Assembly: GCA_019671005.1 (NCBI GenBank)
Contig: CM033715.1
Location: forward strand, 2,108,001 to 2,172,000
Length of the DNA stretch: 64,000 nt
Reading direction: 5' to 3'
From: Hibiscus mutabilis
Lineage: Eukaryota; Streptophyta; Magnoliopsida; Malvales; Malvaceae
The position numbers and the translations under genes were made by a program. This document shows, one piece after another, positions 1-12,028 of the stretch. The notes beneath the pieces are model-generated. The model ran no database searches. It was not told where the DNA came from and saw only the letters and a list, made by a program, of their open reading frames with translations. The stretch's first letter is position 1; the number at the start of each line of letters is the position of its first letter.

Positions 1-2066
1 AATGAGAATGAAATTCAATCGAGTCTACAGTTTAGACCTAATCTATTTCAAGAGTCATCAATCTCCAAGGTGGCTTCATTGACAAAGAAATCTACTGACA
101 TCTTAACTTCAGATGGTAAAGGGACTGTGCTTGTAAATTCAGCATTAGGGGATTCGAAACATGTGCCATCTACCACAAAGAGTACGCTATTTGGTTCTTC
201 TAACAGTAACAACTCTCAGTTCATACCTCCAGCTGCTGTTTCTACATCTCCTCCCCTGCATGCCAAAGTTTCACAATTCAATATTGTAACAAGCAAAAAC
301 CAGCCAATTGATAAGATATCACAGTCTTCTGCATTCTTGAAGCCAGTTTCAGATTCATCATCTTCAGTATTCAGTTCCCCAACTCCGTTTTTTTCATCAT
401 CATTTTCAACTATGACGACTTCACCACAAACATCAATCACCACATCAGTTAATGTCTCATCATCTACAGCAACTAGTTCTACATCAGCACCAAAATTTTC
501 CTTTTCAACTTCATTTTCAGCAGTGTCTACTTCCTCACCTATGACAGAATTTAGTGAATCTACGCCAAGTTCTATAGTTGTAGTAGGTGCTAATAAAAAA
601 GCTTCATCTTCATCCTCATCCTCATCATCAGTTTCATTCCCTGCTTTTGTTTCTTCCGTTTCCTCGTCTATTCAGCCTCTCCAAGTGCCTGTACCCTTGC
701 CTTCTGATTCATCTCCCGTGAATTCATCTGATATTTTGAAAATTGAGGCTCAACCGCACAAGGAAATACCTGGCTTGAAACAAGATGAGGATTCGTTGAT
801 ACAGGCACCACCTCTGCAACATGAACTTCCAGCAGCAGAATTGGGCTTGAAGCCTCAATTTGCAGTATCATCTCCAATGAAAAGTGAAACACCTACTGGA
901 GTGTCACCTGGAAGCCAAACCAGCATCATTGATGTTGCAAGTCCTGTAACTAATTTGGCATCAAATGCTCAGCCACTGCAGCCTTCTACTGGAGATAGTC
1001 TTTCGGCACCAGTGTCAACTAGCATTAGTACCACTAATGGAAAAAGCGGAACATTGGATGTCACGCAAGAGGATGAGATGGAGGAGGAGGCTCCTGAGAC
1101 AAACCAAATGAGTGAACTTGGCTTGGGAAGCTTAAGTAGCTTCGGAATTGGCTCAACTCCTAACCCAACTGCTCCTAAGCCTAACCCATTTGGTGCTCCA
1201 TTTGGAGTTGTGGCTACAAGTCCAGCTATCTCTTCATTCACCACGACTGTTAATAGTGGGGAGTTGTTTAGACCTGCATCATTTAGTTTCCAATCTCCAC
1301 AGCCTTCCCAATCGGCTCAACCTGCAAGTTTTGGTGCATTCTTTGGCGGCTTTGCTTCTAGCACACCTGGTCAAGCTCCTGCTCAGGGTGCTTTTGGCCA
1401 ACCAGCACAGCTTGGAGCTGGACAGCAGGCTTTGGGATCAGTTCTTGGTTCTTTTGGGCAGTCACGGCAGCTTGGCGCTACACTACCAGGAAGTGGATTT
1501 GCTTCCCCGAGCGGTTTTGGTGGTGGTTTTGCTAGTCCTCAATCTGCTGCTGGATTTTCTAATCCTGCAACAGGAGGTGGGTTTGCTGGTATGGCCTCTA
1601 CTACTGGTGGCTTTTCTAGTTTGGCTTCAGGTGCTGGGGGATTTTCTGGTCTTGCTTCAGGTGGTGGATTTGGTGGTCTGGCTTCAGGTGGTGTTGGATT
1701 TGGTGGTGTGGCTTCAGGTGGGGGTGGATTTGGTGGTGTGGCTTCAGGAGGGGGTGGATTTGGTGGTCTGGCTTCAGGTGCTGCTTCTAGTGGCACCGGA
1801 GGATTTGCTGGAGCTGCTTCTGGTGTCACTGGAGGATTTGCTGCTGCTGGCACAGGTAAAATTTGGTGTTTATTCTTTTTGTCCTAGTCTGGCTCTGTAT
1901 ATTGTTTATGATTGTGACTTAAGCCACATAAGTATCTATCTGTGTAGGGAGTGGTGGGTTCGGTGCTTTCGGCAGCCAACAAAGAAATGCTGGTTTCTCA
2001 GCCTTTGGAGGCGGTAATGGACAAACGGGAAAACCTCCTGAGCTCTTCACACAGATAAGAAAGTAG
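1..2066 (+). CDS. NUP214: NUP214 nucleoporin, C-terminal FG-repeat region (partial, 5' end outside window)
   Basis: This is the 3' end of the plant nuclear pore protein NUP214 (LONO1-type), which sits on the cytoplasmic side of the pore in mRNA export. Frame 1 is open from base 1. Two exons are visible: 1-1855 and 1948-2066, joined by a 92-nt GT-AG intron that splits a Gly codon; the last exon encodes the ending GKPPELFTQIRK. Seen directly: a Ser/Thr/Pro-rich linker (about 100-1080), a short acidic stretch (EDEMEEEAPE, near 1070-1100), then FG motifs (FGAPFG, FGQPAQ, FGQSRQ) and a Gly-rich tandem array at about 1600-1850. FG repeats are disordered and bind transport receptors (family knowledge). 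The N-terminal beta-propeller must lie upstream of the window. The identification rests on the FG composition and the recognised C-terminus; another FG nucleoporin is a less likely alternative. Confidence 0.85.
1600..1850 (+). repeat. Coding minisatellite, Gly-rich FG repeats of NUP214
   Basis: About eight head-to-tail units of roughly 27-36 bp encode variants of GGFGGLASGG. The units stay in frame, and several are nearly identical at the DNA level, so recent unit expansion is likely. Long open frames on other strands here (a Pro-rich antisense frame and a Leu/Val-rich frame) are by-products of this repeat. Confidence 0.8.
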
Positions 2067-2997
2067 TTTTGATGAATTCTTTACGGATGGGATTTTAATT
2101 TGTTGGTAGGTGCGTGAGTATATATTTATATATCCATAACATTTTGTATTATCGATGTTTTAACCGGTAGTTTTAGCAATATAATTGTCCTCATCTTGCC
2201 CAGTTTTGAACTATCATGTTAATTGGAAATGCTGTTTATATGTTTACATTTAATGGTCAATCAAGCATTGTTTTTGAACATGTCAATCAAGTATAATAAT
2301 TATTTTTAATTTACTAAAATTTGATGCATTTTGATATGTATGATTCCATTATATTGGTTATGCACTAATCTATAAGCTTTAATCACATCATGCAAAAAAC
2401 TTGGTAGGAAAAGTTGGTTACATTAGATAAAAAAATGAGAATGGTTTAGGAGCATGGTTTTGGTAGAGGGAAAATGTTTTATGCATCGGCCGTAGAAACA
2501 AAGATTTTATAAATGTTTTAGTTTTAAGGTTTAATGATTTAGTTTAAGTTTAAGATAATATGATAGAGATTTATGTTATAACCTATAAACTTTAAATTTG
2601 ACACCCCTTGCATTTTAAACCCCTAAATCTAAACAACTAAATTTTAGACCTTAAATTGAATTTCTAAACATTAAAATTAAGATGCTTGTGAATTTTTTTT
2701 GTTTCTACTGCTAGTGCATGAAATTATCATCCGTAAAGGAAAATATATGATATGAATTGCATGCTTGCTGGCAAAGAGAAGAAATAGGGTAGTGTAGTGT
2801 TATATTAGGTATTGAATTCGGGACATGAGCTGCCAATAGGCCACTAGTGGGGATCGAAGTGTAGATTTTTGTCTAAATTGTAGCAACACACTGGAGAGGC
2901 AGTAGTCGTAAATCATGTAATGCTCCTGCAGCCACATCAATCTTTCCAGGTTTGGGGCATCCAAATGCATGCTTGTGCACTCATGTTCCTATAGGAA
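2067..2997. other. NUP214 3' UTR and AT-rich intergenic DNA
   Basis: After the NUP214 stop the sequence is AT-rich, with no supported gene. Around 2500-2690 lies a degenerate foldback of heptamer-like TTTAAGG/CCTAAA tracts, resembling the telomere-like cores seen near 22.4 and 33.5 kb but without clear ends. Confidence 0.5.
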
Positions 2998-3325
2998 GCT
3001 GTGAAAGGGGCATTGCCCCCATCTGTTTTTATAAGACCACCTCTAGTTGCCCAGCTATCCGCATTCCAGGTACTCGAATGAACCCTCATTGCCTGGCTCT
3101 TGGGGTATGGAGCTTTACTAGACCCCAAGTTCTTGAGTTGTGTCTAATAGGCGTGCCATCAACATTTAGTGTATTAGACTAATATGATAACCAATTACAC
3201 CATAACATTTTGATGTTCCAATTACCCAGTTACTATATAATAATTATAAAGAAATAGAGCTAAAGGAATAAATTGGCATCACCTGGACTTGAACTAGAGA
3301 CCTTTAGTGTATTAGACTAATATGA
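2998..3325. repeat. 326-bp direct repeat, copy 1
   Basis: It starts at GTGAAAGGGGCATTGCCCCC and runs into a tRNA-Val-like sequence. A second copy at 3384-3709 is nearly identical by eye. The short antisense frame inside the unit is not recognised as any known protein. Confidence 0.8.
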
Positions 3326-3347
3326 TAACCAATTACAACATAACATC
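3274..3347 (-). pseudogene. Decayed tRNA-Val-like sequence
   Basis: Read on the minus strand, this 74-nt stretch aligns end to end with plant tRNA-Val(AAC): the D-arm block around TTGGTTATCA, the anticodon arm and the T-arm are all recognisable. Most differences are G-to-A or C-to-T. The anticodon position reads AAT instead of AAC. Related partial copies lie at about 3163-3216, 3549-3600 and 3659-3714. It is clearly dead as a tRNA. Confidence 0.6.
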
Positions 3348-3383
3348 TTGATGTTCCAATTACTCAGTTACTATATAATAGTA

Positions 3384-3709
3384 ACTGTGAAAGGGGCATT
3401 GCCCCCATCTGTTTTTATAAGACCACCTCTTGTTGCCCAACTATCCGCATTCCAGATACTCGAATGAACCCTCATTGCCTGGCTCTTGGGGTATGGAGCT
3501 TTACTAGACCCCAAGTTCTTGAGTTGTGTCTAATAGGCGTGCCATCAACATTTAGTGTATTAGACTAATATGATAACCAATTACACCATAACATCTTGAT
3601 GTTCCAATTACCCAGTTACTATATAATATTTATAAAGAAAAAGAGCTAAAGGAATAAATTGGCATCACCTGGACTTGAACTAGAGACCTTTAGTGTATTA
3701 GATTAATAT
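3384..3709. repeat. 326-bp direct repeat, copy 2
   Basis: Second copy of the unit at 2998-3325, differing by scattered substitutions. Its 3' tRNA-like part is cut short at about 3714, where a further partial copy begins, so the locus has grown by successive unequal duplications. Confidence 0.8.
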
Positions 3710-3737
3710 GATAAAGAAAAAGAGCTAAGGAATAACT

Positions 3738-3812
3738 TGGCATCACCAGGACTTGAACTTAGAGACCTTTAGTGTATTAAACTAATATGATAACCAATTA
3801 CACCATAACATC
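3738..3812 (-). pseudogene. Decayed tRNA-Val-like sequence, further copy
   Basis: Full-length copy of the same tRNA-Val-derived family with a one-base insertion in the variable/T-arm region and the same transition-rich decay. It ends the tandem cluster. Confidence 0.55.
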
Positions 3813-3849
3813 TTGATGTTCTAATTACCCAGTTACTATATAATAGTTA

Positions 3850-5332
3850 TAAAAACGCACAGCCAGATCTTCAAGCAAAGGACGAATCTGACCTGGACAC
3901 AATTCAAACATTTTATATTTACTTCGCAACACTGATGCACAAAGAATCTCTCTATGAAATAAGTGTAAAATCAAGCTTCATTAGGAAAGGCTTATTATGT
4001 TCTCTCCGTTCTCTATCGCTAGGCAAACAAATATACATGAAGATATAACCAAGCTAAACCGCAAACAAAAAATAATTTTAACTTTCTCGCATAATTGTTC
4101 ACACACAAAAAAATCTATGAAACGAAACATATAATTATGCTAAATGGGTGCTTTACTATATGGCTATAGCTTGATGTGGATGATAGTATATTTGTAATTT
4201 CTAATTATATAATTTAATTTTAGAACATATGAAATGTTATGCCTTTGTGTAATGGGCATGGTTGTTTCAAAATTTTGGATGATTTATGAGAATGGATTTG
4301 AAAAGTTTTACAACTTATTTGGTTGGATTCTGGATTGAGTTTTTCTTACCAGAGTTCAAGACAAGGTACAAGGGAAACTTTGTCAAAATTTTTTTTATAA
4401 CAATCATATAAATTTAATGATAATCGGTTGATAAAGGAATAAATCAAAACCGGGAATCATAGATGCTTTTGGATTTCAAATATAATACTTATCATAGATG
4501 CGTTTGGTAATATAGGATTAGATCAAAAGACAGATAAACAATAAGAGACGAATGTACATATCATTTCAAAAATAAAAACCTGAATCAACACTAACATAAA
4601 TCCATTTTATTCATGAGATTAGATCGAAAAAAAATGTGTTAGACGGTAGAAAGGAAGGATACATAACTAAAATTAGTTGATGTGTTATGAAACCAATGGT
4701 TATAGTCTGATAAATATGTGTACAAATTTTGAGCTATATCATTCAATTGGAGAGTAGTATTCTCAGTACCGAAAAAAGTTATCCAAGAAAGCCTCTCAAT
4801 GAACGTTAAAAGGCACATCAATTTGATTTTCTTAGTAATCGAAAGTCTAAACACATCCATCAAAAATGTAGAACTGAAGGTTGTTTCATTGTTTCGAGAT
4901 TTAGGACCAAGAGAGGATTCTAAAGTTGTAAGGTTCATGATGTTTTTCATTAGCAGACAGTGGTTGGCATAGATGTACAGTAGTCGACACGATGGAAAAT
5001 CTCCCAAGTTAAGTTTTAGAACGAATCTAATAAAGAGAAAAGGAAAGATTCTTATTTATTCGAAATGTTATAAATGAATATTTTGATCGAAGTATCGTAT
5101 TTGTATCCTTAACAATCTATAATTTGGGACAAAAGTTTCAATGCCCAAAACGACATCGCTTTTTACGTGAGGACCCACATGTTAACCTGAATCCGAAAAG
5201 GATTCACACATTTTCATTAATCAACTATATTAGACCCACATGAGGTAGAGTTTGAATTTTAGAAATGATATTGTTAAGAGAAGTAACTACAAACCATAAT
5301 ACAGACCAAACATTATTGAGAGGGGTAACTCA
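3850..5332. other. Intergenic DNA, no supported gene
   Basis: AT-rich sequence without recognisable protein similarity. A 122-codon minus-strand frame at 4639-5007 has no domain I recognise and is probably chance. Confidence 0.5.
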
Positions 5333-5515
5333 AGTTTTGATATTTATATGTATATAGGACAATATAATAGTTTGATTAAAAAAATTGATAGTAGTGAAAG
5401 ATAATAATAAATGTTAACGAAGGCTAAAGCATCTGTGAAAGTTGCGAGTATTTTACTATTTTCATTTCTTAGTTTAAAAACAATAGTTAAAGAATTATTA
5501 AACAACGGTCATGAG
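5333..5515. repeat. Repeat 'R' disrupted by the Copia insertion
   Basis: This sequence, continued at 11015-11045 beyond the Copia element, matches uninterrupted sequence in both palindrome arms (about 12455-12690 and 17165-17425) at roughly 75-80% by eye. It marks the pre-insertion site of the Copia element. The nature of the repeat is unknown. Confidence 0.6.
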
Positions 5516-5754
5516 TGTTGTGAATAAAGTAAAGAGCAAGAATAAAATAGATGAACGAGAATAAGATGAGAGAAAGAGAGAGGCTTGTATTATATTCTCA
5601 AAGTAGGGTTGTGTACAATGCTTTCTTCAAACTCTATATTTATAGGCATAAGATGAAAACCCTAATTTCAATGGGTATTAAACCCTAATAATAAAGTACA
5701 TTAAAGTCTTATTTAATATATGGATATCAACCATAAATAAAGATATTCATAACA
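5516..5754 (-). repeat. Copia 3' LTR
   Basis: Left-hand (3') LTR of the minus-strand element. It matches 10784-11014 along its length with scattered substitutions and small indels. Confidence 0.88.
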
Positions 5755-6453
5755 GTCCCCCTTGGATATCCATGAAGATAATGTGCCTCGTTAAAACCTT
5801 ACTAAGGTAAAAACCATGTGGGAAAAAAATTCTTAGTGAAGGAAAAAGTGTACACACATCTTTGATACGCATAACATGTTGCCTCATTAAAAACCTTACC
5901 AGGAAAACCCATTGGGACAAAACCTCGGTTAAGGAAAAAAGAGTGCAACGTGTATTTACTCCCCCTCATGAAAATATCACATAAGATCTTTGAATCTTCA
6001 TAATTCAATCTTGAATATAATCTTTAAATGTTGAAGTAGACTATGCACTAGTGAATAGATCTTACAAATTTCTGCTTGAAAGGATTCATCGAATACTATT
6101 TTTATGAAGATCATGAGGGACGAAACTTTGAAGAAATATGTTCCGTTTTGTCATATTTGATGTATCCACCTTGAGATATAAATTTTGCATTATCTCTCCA
6201 CAAGATAGCTTGCATCTTATCTTGTGAAAGCAATTCACGTATCTTCTGGATATGTTTAACCAAACACATATTTCGCATTTGCCTCGTACATATCAATTAT
6301 TTACATGATTTGGAGAGGCATCGAGTTTTGAGAGATCTAAAGGTAATGATCTTGTAGCAATTATTTTTCGGCTTTGCCTCGTGCTCAAAGGATGTGTATT
6401 ATACATGTAAAGTCTCTTTAAACACTTTTCTATGTATGTCGATTGATACACAA

Positions 6454-6912
6454 TTATTTTATTGCCAGGGAGATCTCTTCATGAGTCTCAATGATATTCA
6501 AATTATCAACATACACAATGATAACAAATCTGGAGCTAAACCTCTTAATAAAAATGCTCAGGAAAATTGAATCATTCTTATAGCCTTTCGCTAATAAGTA
6601 TTCACTGAGGCGATTATCCAACATGCGCCCAATTTGTTTAATCCATAAATAGACGTTCAATTTGATTGAATAATATTCTCGAGAACTTGAATTAACTGCT
6701 TCTGGCAGTCTAAATCCTTCCGAAAGTTTCATGTAAATGTTATTATCAAGAGGCTCATACACATAGGATGTAACAACATCCATTAGGCGGAAACTAAGTC
6801 TTTCTTTTATTGCCAGACTAATAAAAAATCTAAAAGCAGTTGCATCCACCACCGAGGAATATGTTTCCTCATAATTGATTTCATGTCTTTGTGTGAATCC
6901 TTGTGCAACCAA
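6454..6912 (-). pseudogene. Copia reverse transcriptase fragment
   Basis: The translated minus strand keeps the Copia RT blocks: VAQGFTQRHEINYEETYS near the start and VIIVYVDNLNII, a damaged form of the catalytic YVDD box, near the end. The second Asp of YVDD is replaced by Asn, so the enzyme would be inactive even without the upstream stops. Confidence 0.8.
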
Positions 6913-7641
6913 ACGAGCTTTATATCTCGCGATTTCCCCTTTTTATTTATATTTCTCACAAAGACTCATTTATATCCATGAGATTTACACATTCTGATGT
7001 ATGGACTATAAGCCCAAATACTTCTCTTTTCAAAAGAGATTTTAGTTTCGCCTCAATTGTCCTTTTCCATTTTTGGCCAATGATTTCTTTTTTTACATTG
7101 TTCAATTGACAATGGTTCATGATCCACATCAAAATCTCTAGTGCTATATTGCATGCAAATGTATTATCGACGTCGATTTGATTTTGGTTCCACTTATACC
7201 AGACATGACATAATCTATTAAGATTTCTTTATTATCAGGTACCTGAGTCATGTCAATGTCTCTATTGGAGACCTTTTAATCTCTTCTAGAGATTTTCATA
7301 ATACGTTGATTCCTCAATCAGACCATCATAAAATATAACTCCTTTTATTTTTTTCGAGGATTTTTATCTTTGGAACCTACTTGTCTATCACGCTATAGGC
7401 GTAAGTTAGACTCATTAGCAACTAGAGTTTGTCCTTCTGGGACATCGAATTTAATCGGAGCAGTCATAGCTGGTATATGTGACTTAGCCACTCTTTTAGG
7501 GTCAGCAAATCCATCTAGCAATTGATTTACTAAGTTTTGTACATGAATTATCCTTTGAACTTCCAGTTCACATTGACATTGTTGAGTACGTGGATCAAAA
7601 TAAGATAATGATAATTCATTCCAATATATTTCTTTTTCCAG

Positions 7642-7890
7642 CTATTTATTTTCTCCCCCTAATGTTGGGAAAACTGACTCATTAAAATGATAGTAAGCAA
7701 ATCGAGCTATAAATAAATTCCTCATATGAAGCTCAAGATATTTAATTAACGAATGGGATTCAAATTCGAAATATATTCCCAACCTCCTTTGAGGACTCAT
7801 CTTTGTGCGTTGTGGTGGAGCAATTAGAACATATACCACACACCCAAAAATACTAAGATGAGAACTATTTGGTTCCTGACTAAAAACCAT
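7642..7890 (-). pseudogene. Copia integrase C-terminal fragment
   Basis: Reads SHLSIFGCVVYV and PQRTKMSPQRRLGIY, the well-known conserved block after the Copia integrase core, and ends ESVFPTLGGENK. It belongs to the element at 5516-11014. Confidence 0.75.
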
Positions 7891-10783
7891 GTGTAATGGG
7901 GAGAACTTATGATAATTTGTTCGCTTGATGTGAATTAATGATGTTGCATATAAAATGGCATGTCACCAGCATTATCAGGACGAATTGTCTTTATAGGGTA
8001 ATCTGAAAAATGTGCTCATAACTTTATCAACTGAGCAAGTAACCTCGCAAACGCCAAGTTACTGGTTGATAACAAGGATACATATGACCATCTAGTCGAT
8101 GCATCGATTAAAACCGTAAAATATCTAGATGATCTGTAAGAAAGGTGTATGGGCCCACACATTTATCACCCTGTATCCGCTCTAGAAAATTAACAGATTC
8201 ACAATCTATCTTAACCGGTGATGGTCGAATAATTAGTTTGCCTTGAGAGAAAGCATCACATAAAAGAAACATTATTTCGAAGAATCTGTCAGTTCTTCAA
8301 TCAATGACCACATAAAGTGTCAATAAATTTTCGCATCATAATTGAACCGGGATGGCCTAACCGATCATGTCAAATAATAAAGTTATCAGTAAACTTCTAG
8401 TTTACAATAGCATGAGCTTCAATTTTGTACTAATTCTTGTGTAGTACAATCTGGATGACAGTGCATGTAATTTTGTCAAGATTTTCTTATTGCCTTGGTT
8501 TATACTCGTAATATGGAGATAGTCAGCATCCTCTTGACTAATAGTCACAATATGATATTCATTTATGTGAATATGCTTTAAAATTCAATAAGTCTCTTTT
8601 CGATTTTGGCAAGTATATCGCATTGTGAATATGGAATAGAGTTCCATTTGGCAATAACATATTTGCTCTTCTGGAGCCTATTAGTACTTTCAGATATAGT
8701 ACTCGCATTATTCCTTTGCATTTTAAATGGGAAAATATGTATAATTATGTACCTTCCAATATGTGTTTTGTTCCATTCACTTCGGGGAATGAAAAATATG
8801 TGTTTTATACCATTTACTTTAGGGAATGAAAAATATTAAATATAGCACATATCAAATCAATTATCTATCAAAGATAATGTCACAAGAACTTATTACTCTT
8901 CCGGAGCATTGATATTATAGTACTTTGAGATATAGTACTCACATTTTCCCCTTGCATTTAAATAGAAAAATAGTTATTATGCTTAAGTATAGTATGAGTA
9001 CTTGCACTGTCTGCTAAGCATAAATCGCCACAATTCATTACATATTTTATTTCGGAAGTAATCATATTCTTCAAAGGATAAATAAACATAAAGCGTAAAT
9101 AAATAATATGTAAAAAGAAATTAACATAAAGTAAATTAATATAAATAAATAATAAATAAAACAAATTAACATAAAACAAAATAAATAAAGGATCAATTAT
9201 TCCCTTTAGAGGTTATAAGGGAAATAAAATAAATGGCGAATTATTCCCTTCAAGGGTTATGAGGAAATCAACAATATCTAATTGAATTGAGCCAAAAACG
9301 CCATAAACAAAATTTGTTTATATTTTCTTTCCTTTATCATTCATGATTATGGATAAAAGTCCATATTGCTTCGGCGTTCGGCAAATACAAAGCCAATGAT
9401 TTAAGTTGCCACATCTATGACACATAGATTCATCTTTCTTGGAATGATATTTTGCACTATTGTCATCTTTATTGTTCCACTTGTGGTGGGTATAATTATT
9501 CTCTAAATGACCATAATGTATATGTCCATAGCCTTGACCATGACCACAACTACTAATTTGACATTTATTTATTTATTATAAAATCTCACATTCACTTCAG
9601 GGAATGGAATGGAGTGGAGCCAGTGGGCCTTTAAAACATTTTTCACGATATTGTGTCTGAGGACAACATTATTTTCATAAAAAGTGGAGTATGTTTTTTT
9701 CTAACATATCACCACATAACTTCAATCGTGAAGTAATTCGAAACATAGCAGAGTTATACTCGCTTACTGATTTAAAATCTTGCAATCTCATTTGCAACCA
9801 ACCATATTGAGCTTTAGGTAGAATAACGGTTTTCTAATGGTCATATCGTTCCTTTAGATTATTCCAAGGAATAAAAGGATCTTTCACCATTAAATATTCA
9901 GATTTCAACTCCTCATGGAGGTGACAACGAAGAAGTATAATAGTTATGGCCTTATTTTGAGCAGATTATTCCAAATATTTAATTCTCGTACCCGTCATTG
10001 TTAAACAAGTTCACAAGGTCCTTTAGAAACCTTCTTTCAGACCAATAACCTCGCAGAACGCGATGTCCAGCCAATATACTTGGATTAAACCAACAAAACA
10101 GAGAACATAAATCATCATAATTTATAACAGTCTTCTTGTAGATCAGAAATTACCATAATTTATTGCACTTTAAAATTGTAATTTAAAGAATAAAAAAATA
10201 GAGTTTACCAATATTGATTTTCCTCTCGAGGACAATGGAGACATAGCAATCGACCAAGACAGTTTCTCATTATCTCTTTATGTCATGTCTCTTTTCAAGC
10301 CATTTAAACACATATAAAACTCAAAACATGGTTAAAAACATTAATTTCCATCAATAAAATAACATAAACAAAGGCTAAAGAACAAAAGGGAATCTCAATA
10401 TATATAAAATCCCATCTTTTGATTCATAAGGTTCGTGGAATATTTAATCGGGAGATGAAAAGAATCCATAATCGAATATAATAAATTCAAAAACAAAAAC
10501 AAAAGGCAAAAAAATATCCCTAAAATTAGTTTATGACCTACGATTGGATTATGAGAAAAACCTAAAATCAGTAAGGGAATAATATCTCTAACATCGATCC
10601 ATGGGAAATTTTCATAAATAAATTAAATTGATTTTTCTTACCATCTCAAGAACACAATAAGCATACCAGACTTTTCAGGCTGAGTTGAATATGTAATAGA
10701 TGTGATCACCAATATCAAATTGGAATTTTCCCAAGAATCATCAACAAGAACCTTGGTAATGGAGCGAGATCGTGCTGATAACG

Positions 10784-11014
10784 TGTTGTGAATAAAGTAA
10801 AGAGCAAGATGAACAAGAACAAGATAAGAGAAAGAGAGGGAGACTTGTATTATATTCTCAAAGTAGGGTTGTGTACAATGCTTTCTCCAAACTCTATATT
10901 TATAGGCATAAGATGGAAACCCTAATTTCAATGGGTATTAAGCCCTAATAATAAAGTACATTGAAGTCTCATTTAATATATGGATATTCACCATAAATAA
11001 AGATATTCAAAACA
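10784..11014 (-). repeat. Copia 5' LTR
   Basis: Right-hand (5') LTR. The internal sequence next to it begins CGTTATCAGCACGATC on the minus strand, the expected primer-binding position. Confidence 0.88.
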
Positions 11015-11045
11015 ATGAGCAATTTCATTTTATTTATACTATTAA

Positions 11046-11418
11046 TTTAAGGGTAAAGTACACCAATAATCACCAAACTTTTAGGACACTTTGATTTTGG
11101 TCACCAAACTTTTAAAACTTTCATTGGGTCACTCAACTTATATTTCACTTTCATTTTGGTCCCTCCCGTTATCTTCCTTTAGAAAATGATGACGTGGTCC
11201 GTTAGTTTCATTTTCTTCAATAAAATAATATACTTTGGGTCCCACATTTAGTTGATTAAACCATCCTCCGTGAACCTTCTCTTTCTCTTCTCCAAATTTC
11301 GCCAACAACAGTCCTCCATGGATTTGGAACATCTACAAATATCAACTTTGTTTCTTTGGTTTTATCTGTATTTAAACATAGAAGAAAACAAAAAATCTAA
11401 TAACAATTTAAACCCAAA
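11046..11418. other. Intergenic DNA with single arm of a foldback-like repeat
   Basis: Positions 11048-11210 read as one arm of the common plant foldback repeats that contain GGTCACCAAACTTTT and TTTTGGTCCCTCC motifs; no partner arm is visible nearby. The rest, up to the palindrome edge, has no recognisable gene. Confidence 0.4.
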
Positions 11419-11949
11419 TTCCAAATGCAGGCAGCAACAAATCTCAACTCTTTCTTTAAGCCATATTTACACTAAACTTCAAATTCTTCAACTTTCATAC
11501 TTCAAAGTTGAACTCCTACCATAGTGCATTTGCATTTTAACTGTCATACATGATAAATGTTGAAAGACATGTGCAGTGAAGAATCATACAGAATACAACT
11601 CAGACCATAGCATTTCAAAAATACATGTGCAGTGGAATTGAATAGGAAAACTTGTATAGAGTTAGATAATGCCACGGTTCACAACCAAGACATTTCTGAA
11701 TTTGATATAGAAATGGTTTAATACTTTGAAGCAGCAGCAGTATAGGACTGAAAGGCGATGAGGAATTTCTGCTCAGTTGTGCAGTGAAGTTGGAAGTTTA
11801 GCTAACAGTAGGGATTAGGGAAGGAATTTCAGCTTAGTTGTGCTGTGAGTTTCCCGGTATAGGACTGTTAGGATTGTGCTATTTAAAACAAATTTAGATT
11901 GATAAATTGTTTCGTAGCTATCTTTATTCTACAATAGAAATTATTGCAA

Positions 11950-12023
11950 GGTGTTGTGGTGTAGTTGGTTATCACGTTAGTCTAACACACTGAAAGTCTT
12001 TGGTTTGAGTTTGGGCGACGCTA
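11950..12023 (+). tRNA. tRNA-Val(AAC)-like, probable pseudogene
   Basis: 74 nt align end to end with plant tRNA-Val(AAC). The anticodon loop CTAACAC is intact with anticodon AAC. The acceptor stem pairs with a few G-T pairs, but the T-arm is weakened (TTTGGTTTGAGTTTGGG), so the internal promoter B box GGTTCGA is degraded. This is the left-arm counterpart of the tRNA at 17809-17882. Confidence 0.55.
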
Positions 12024-12028
12024 ATATA

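Larger units (their letters stand above)
5511..11019 (-). mobile_element. Ty1/Copia LTR retrotransposon, complete ends, degenerate coding
   Basis: A full-length element lies on the minus strand. The LTRs are 5516-5754 (239 bp) and 10784-11014 (231 bp), each TGTT...AACA when read in either direction. The target duplication ATGAG is at 5511-5515 and 11015-11019. A purine-rich tract (CCAAGGGGGAC on the minus strand) precedes the 3' LTR at about 5755-5765. Decayed coding blocks in Copia order on the minus strand: UBN2-type gag and zinc knuckle (about 9370-10100), integrase C-terminal part (7642-7890), reverse transcriptase (6454-6912) and RNase H (6111-6296). Many stops and frameshifts make it non-autonomous today. 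Confidence 0.9.

Noticed and set aside
1148..2017. 289-codon Leu/Val-rich frame and 104-codon antisense Pro-rich frame over NUP214
   Set aside because: Shadows of the Gly-rich repeat in other frames; the plus-strand one runs through the NUP214 intron.
2998..3812. CRISPR-like or satellite array
   Set aside because: Two 326-bp units and irregular tRNA-like pieces, with no short regular repeat-spacer structure; the genome is a plant's.
4639..5007. 122-codon minus-strand frame
   Set aside because: No domain, signal or codon pattern that I recognise; chance frame in intergenic DNA.
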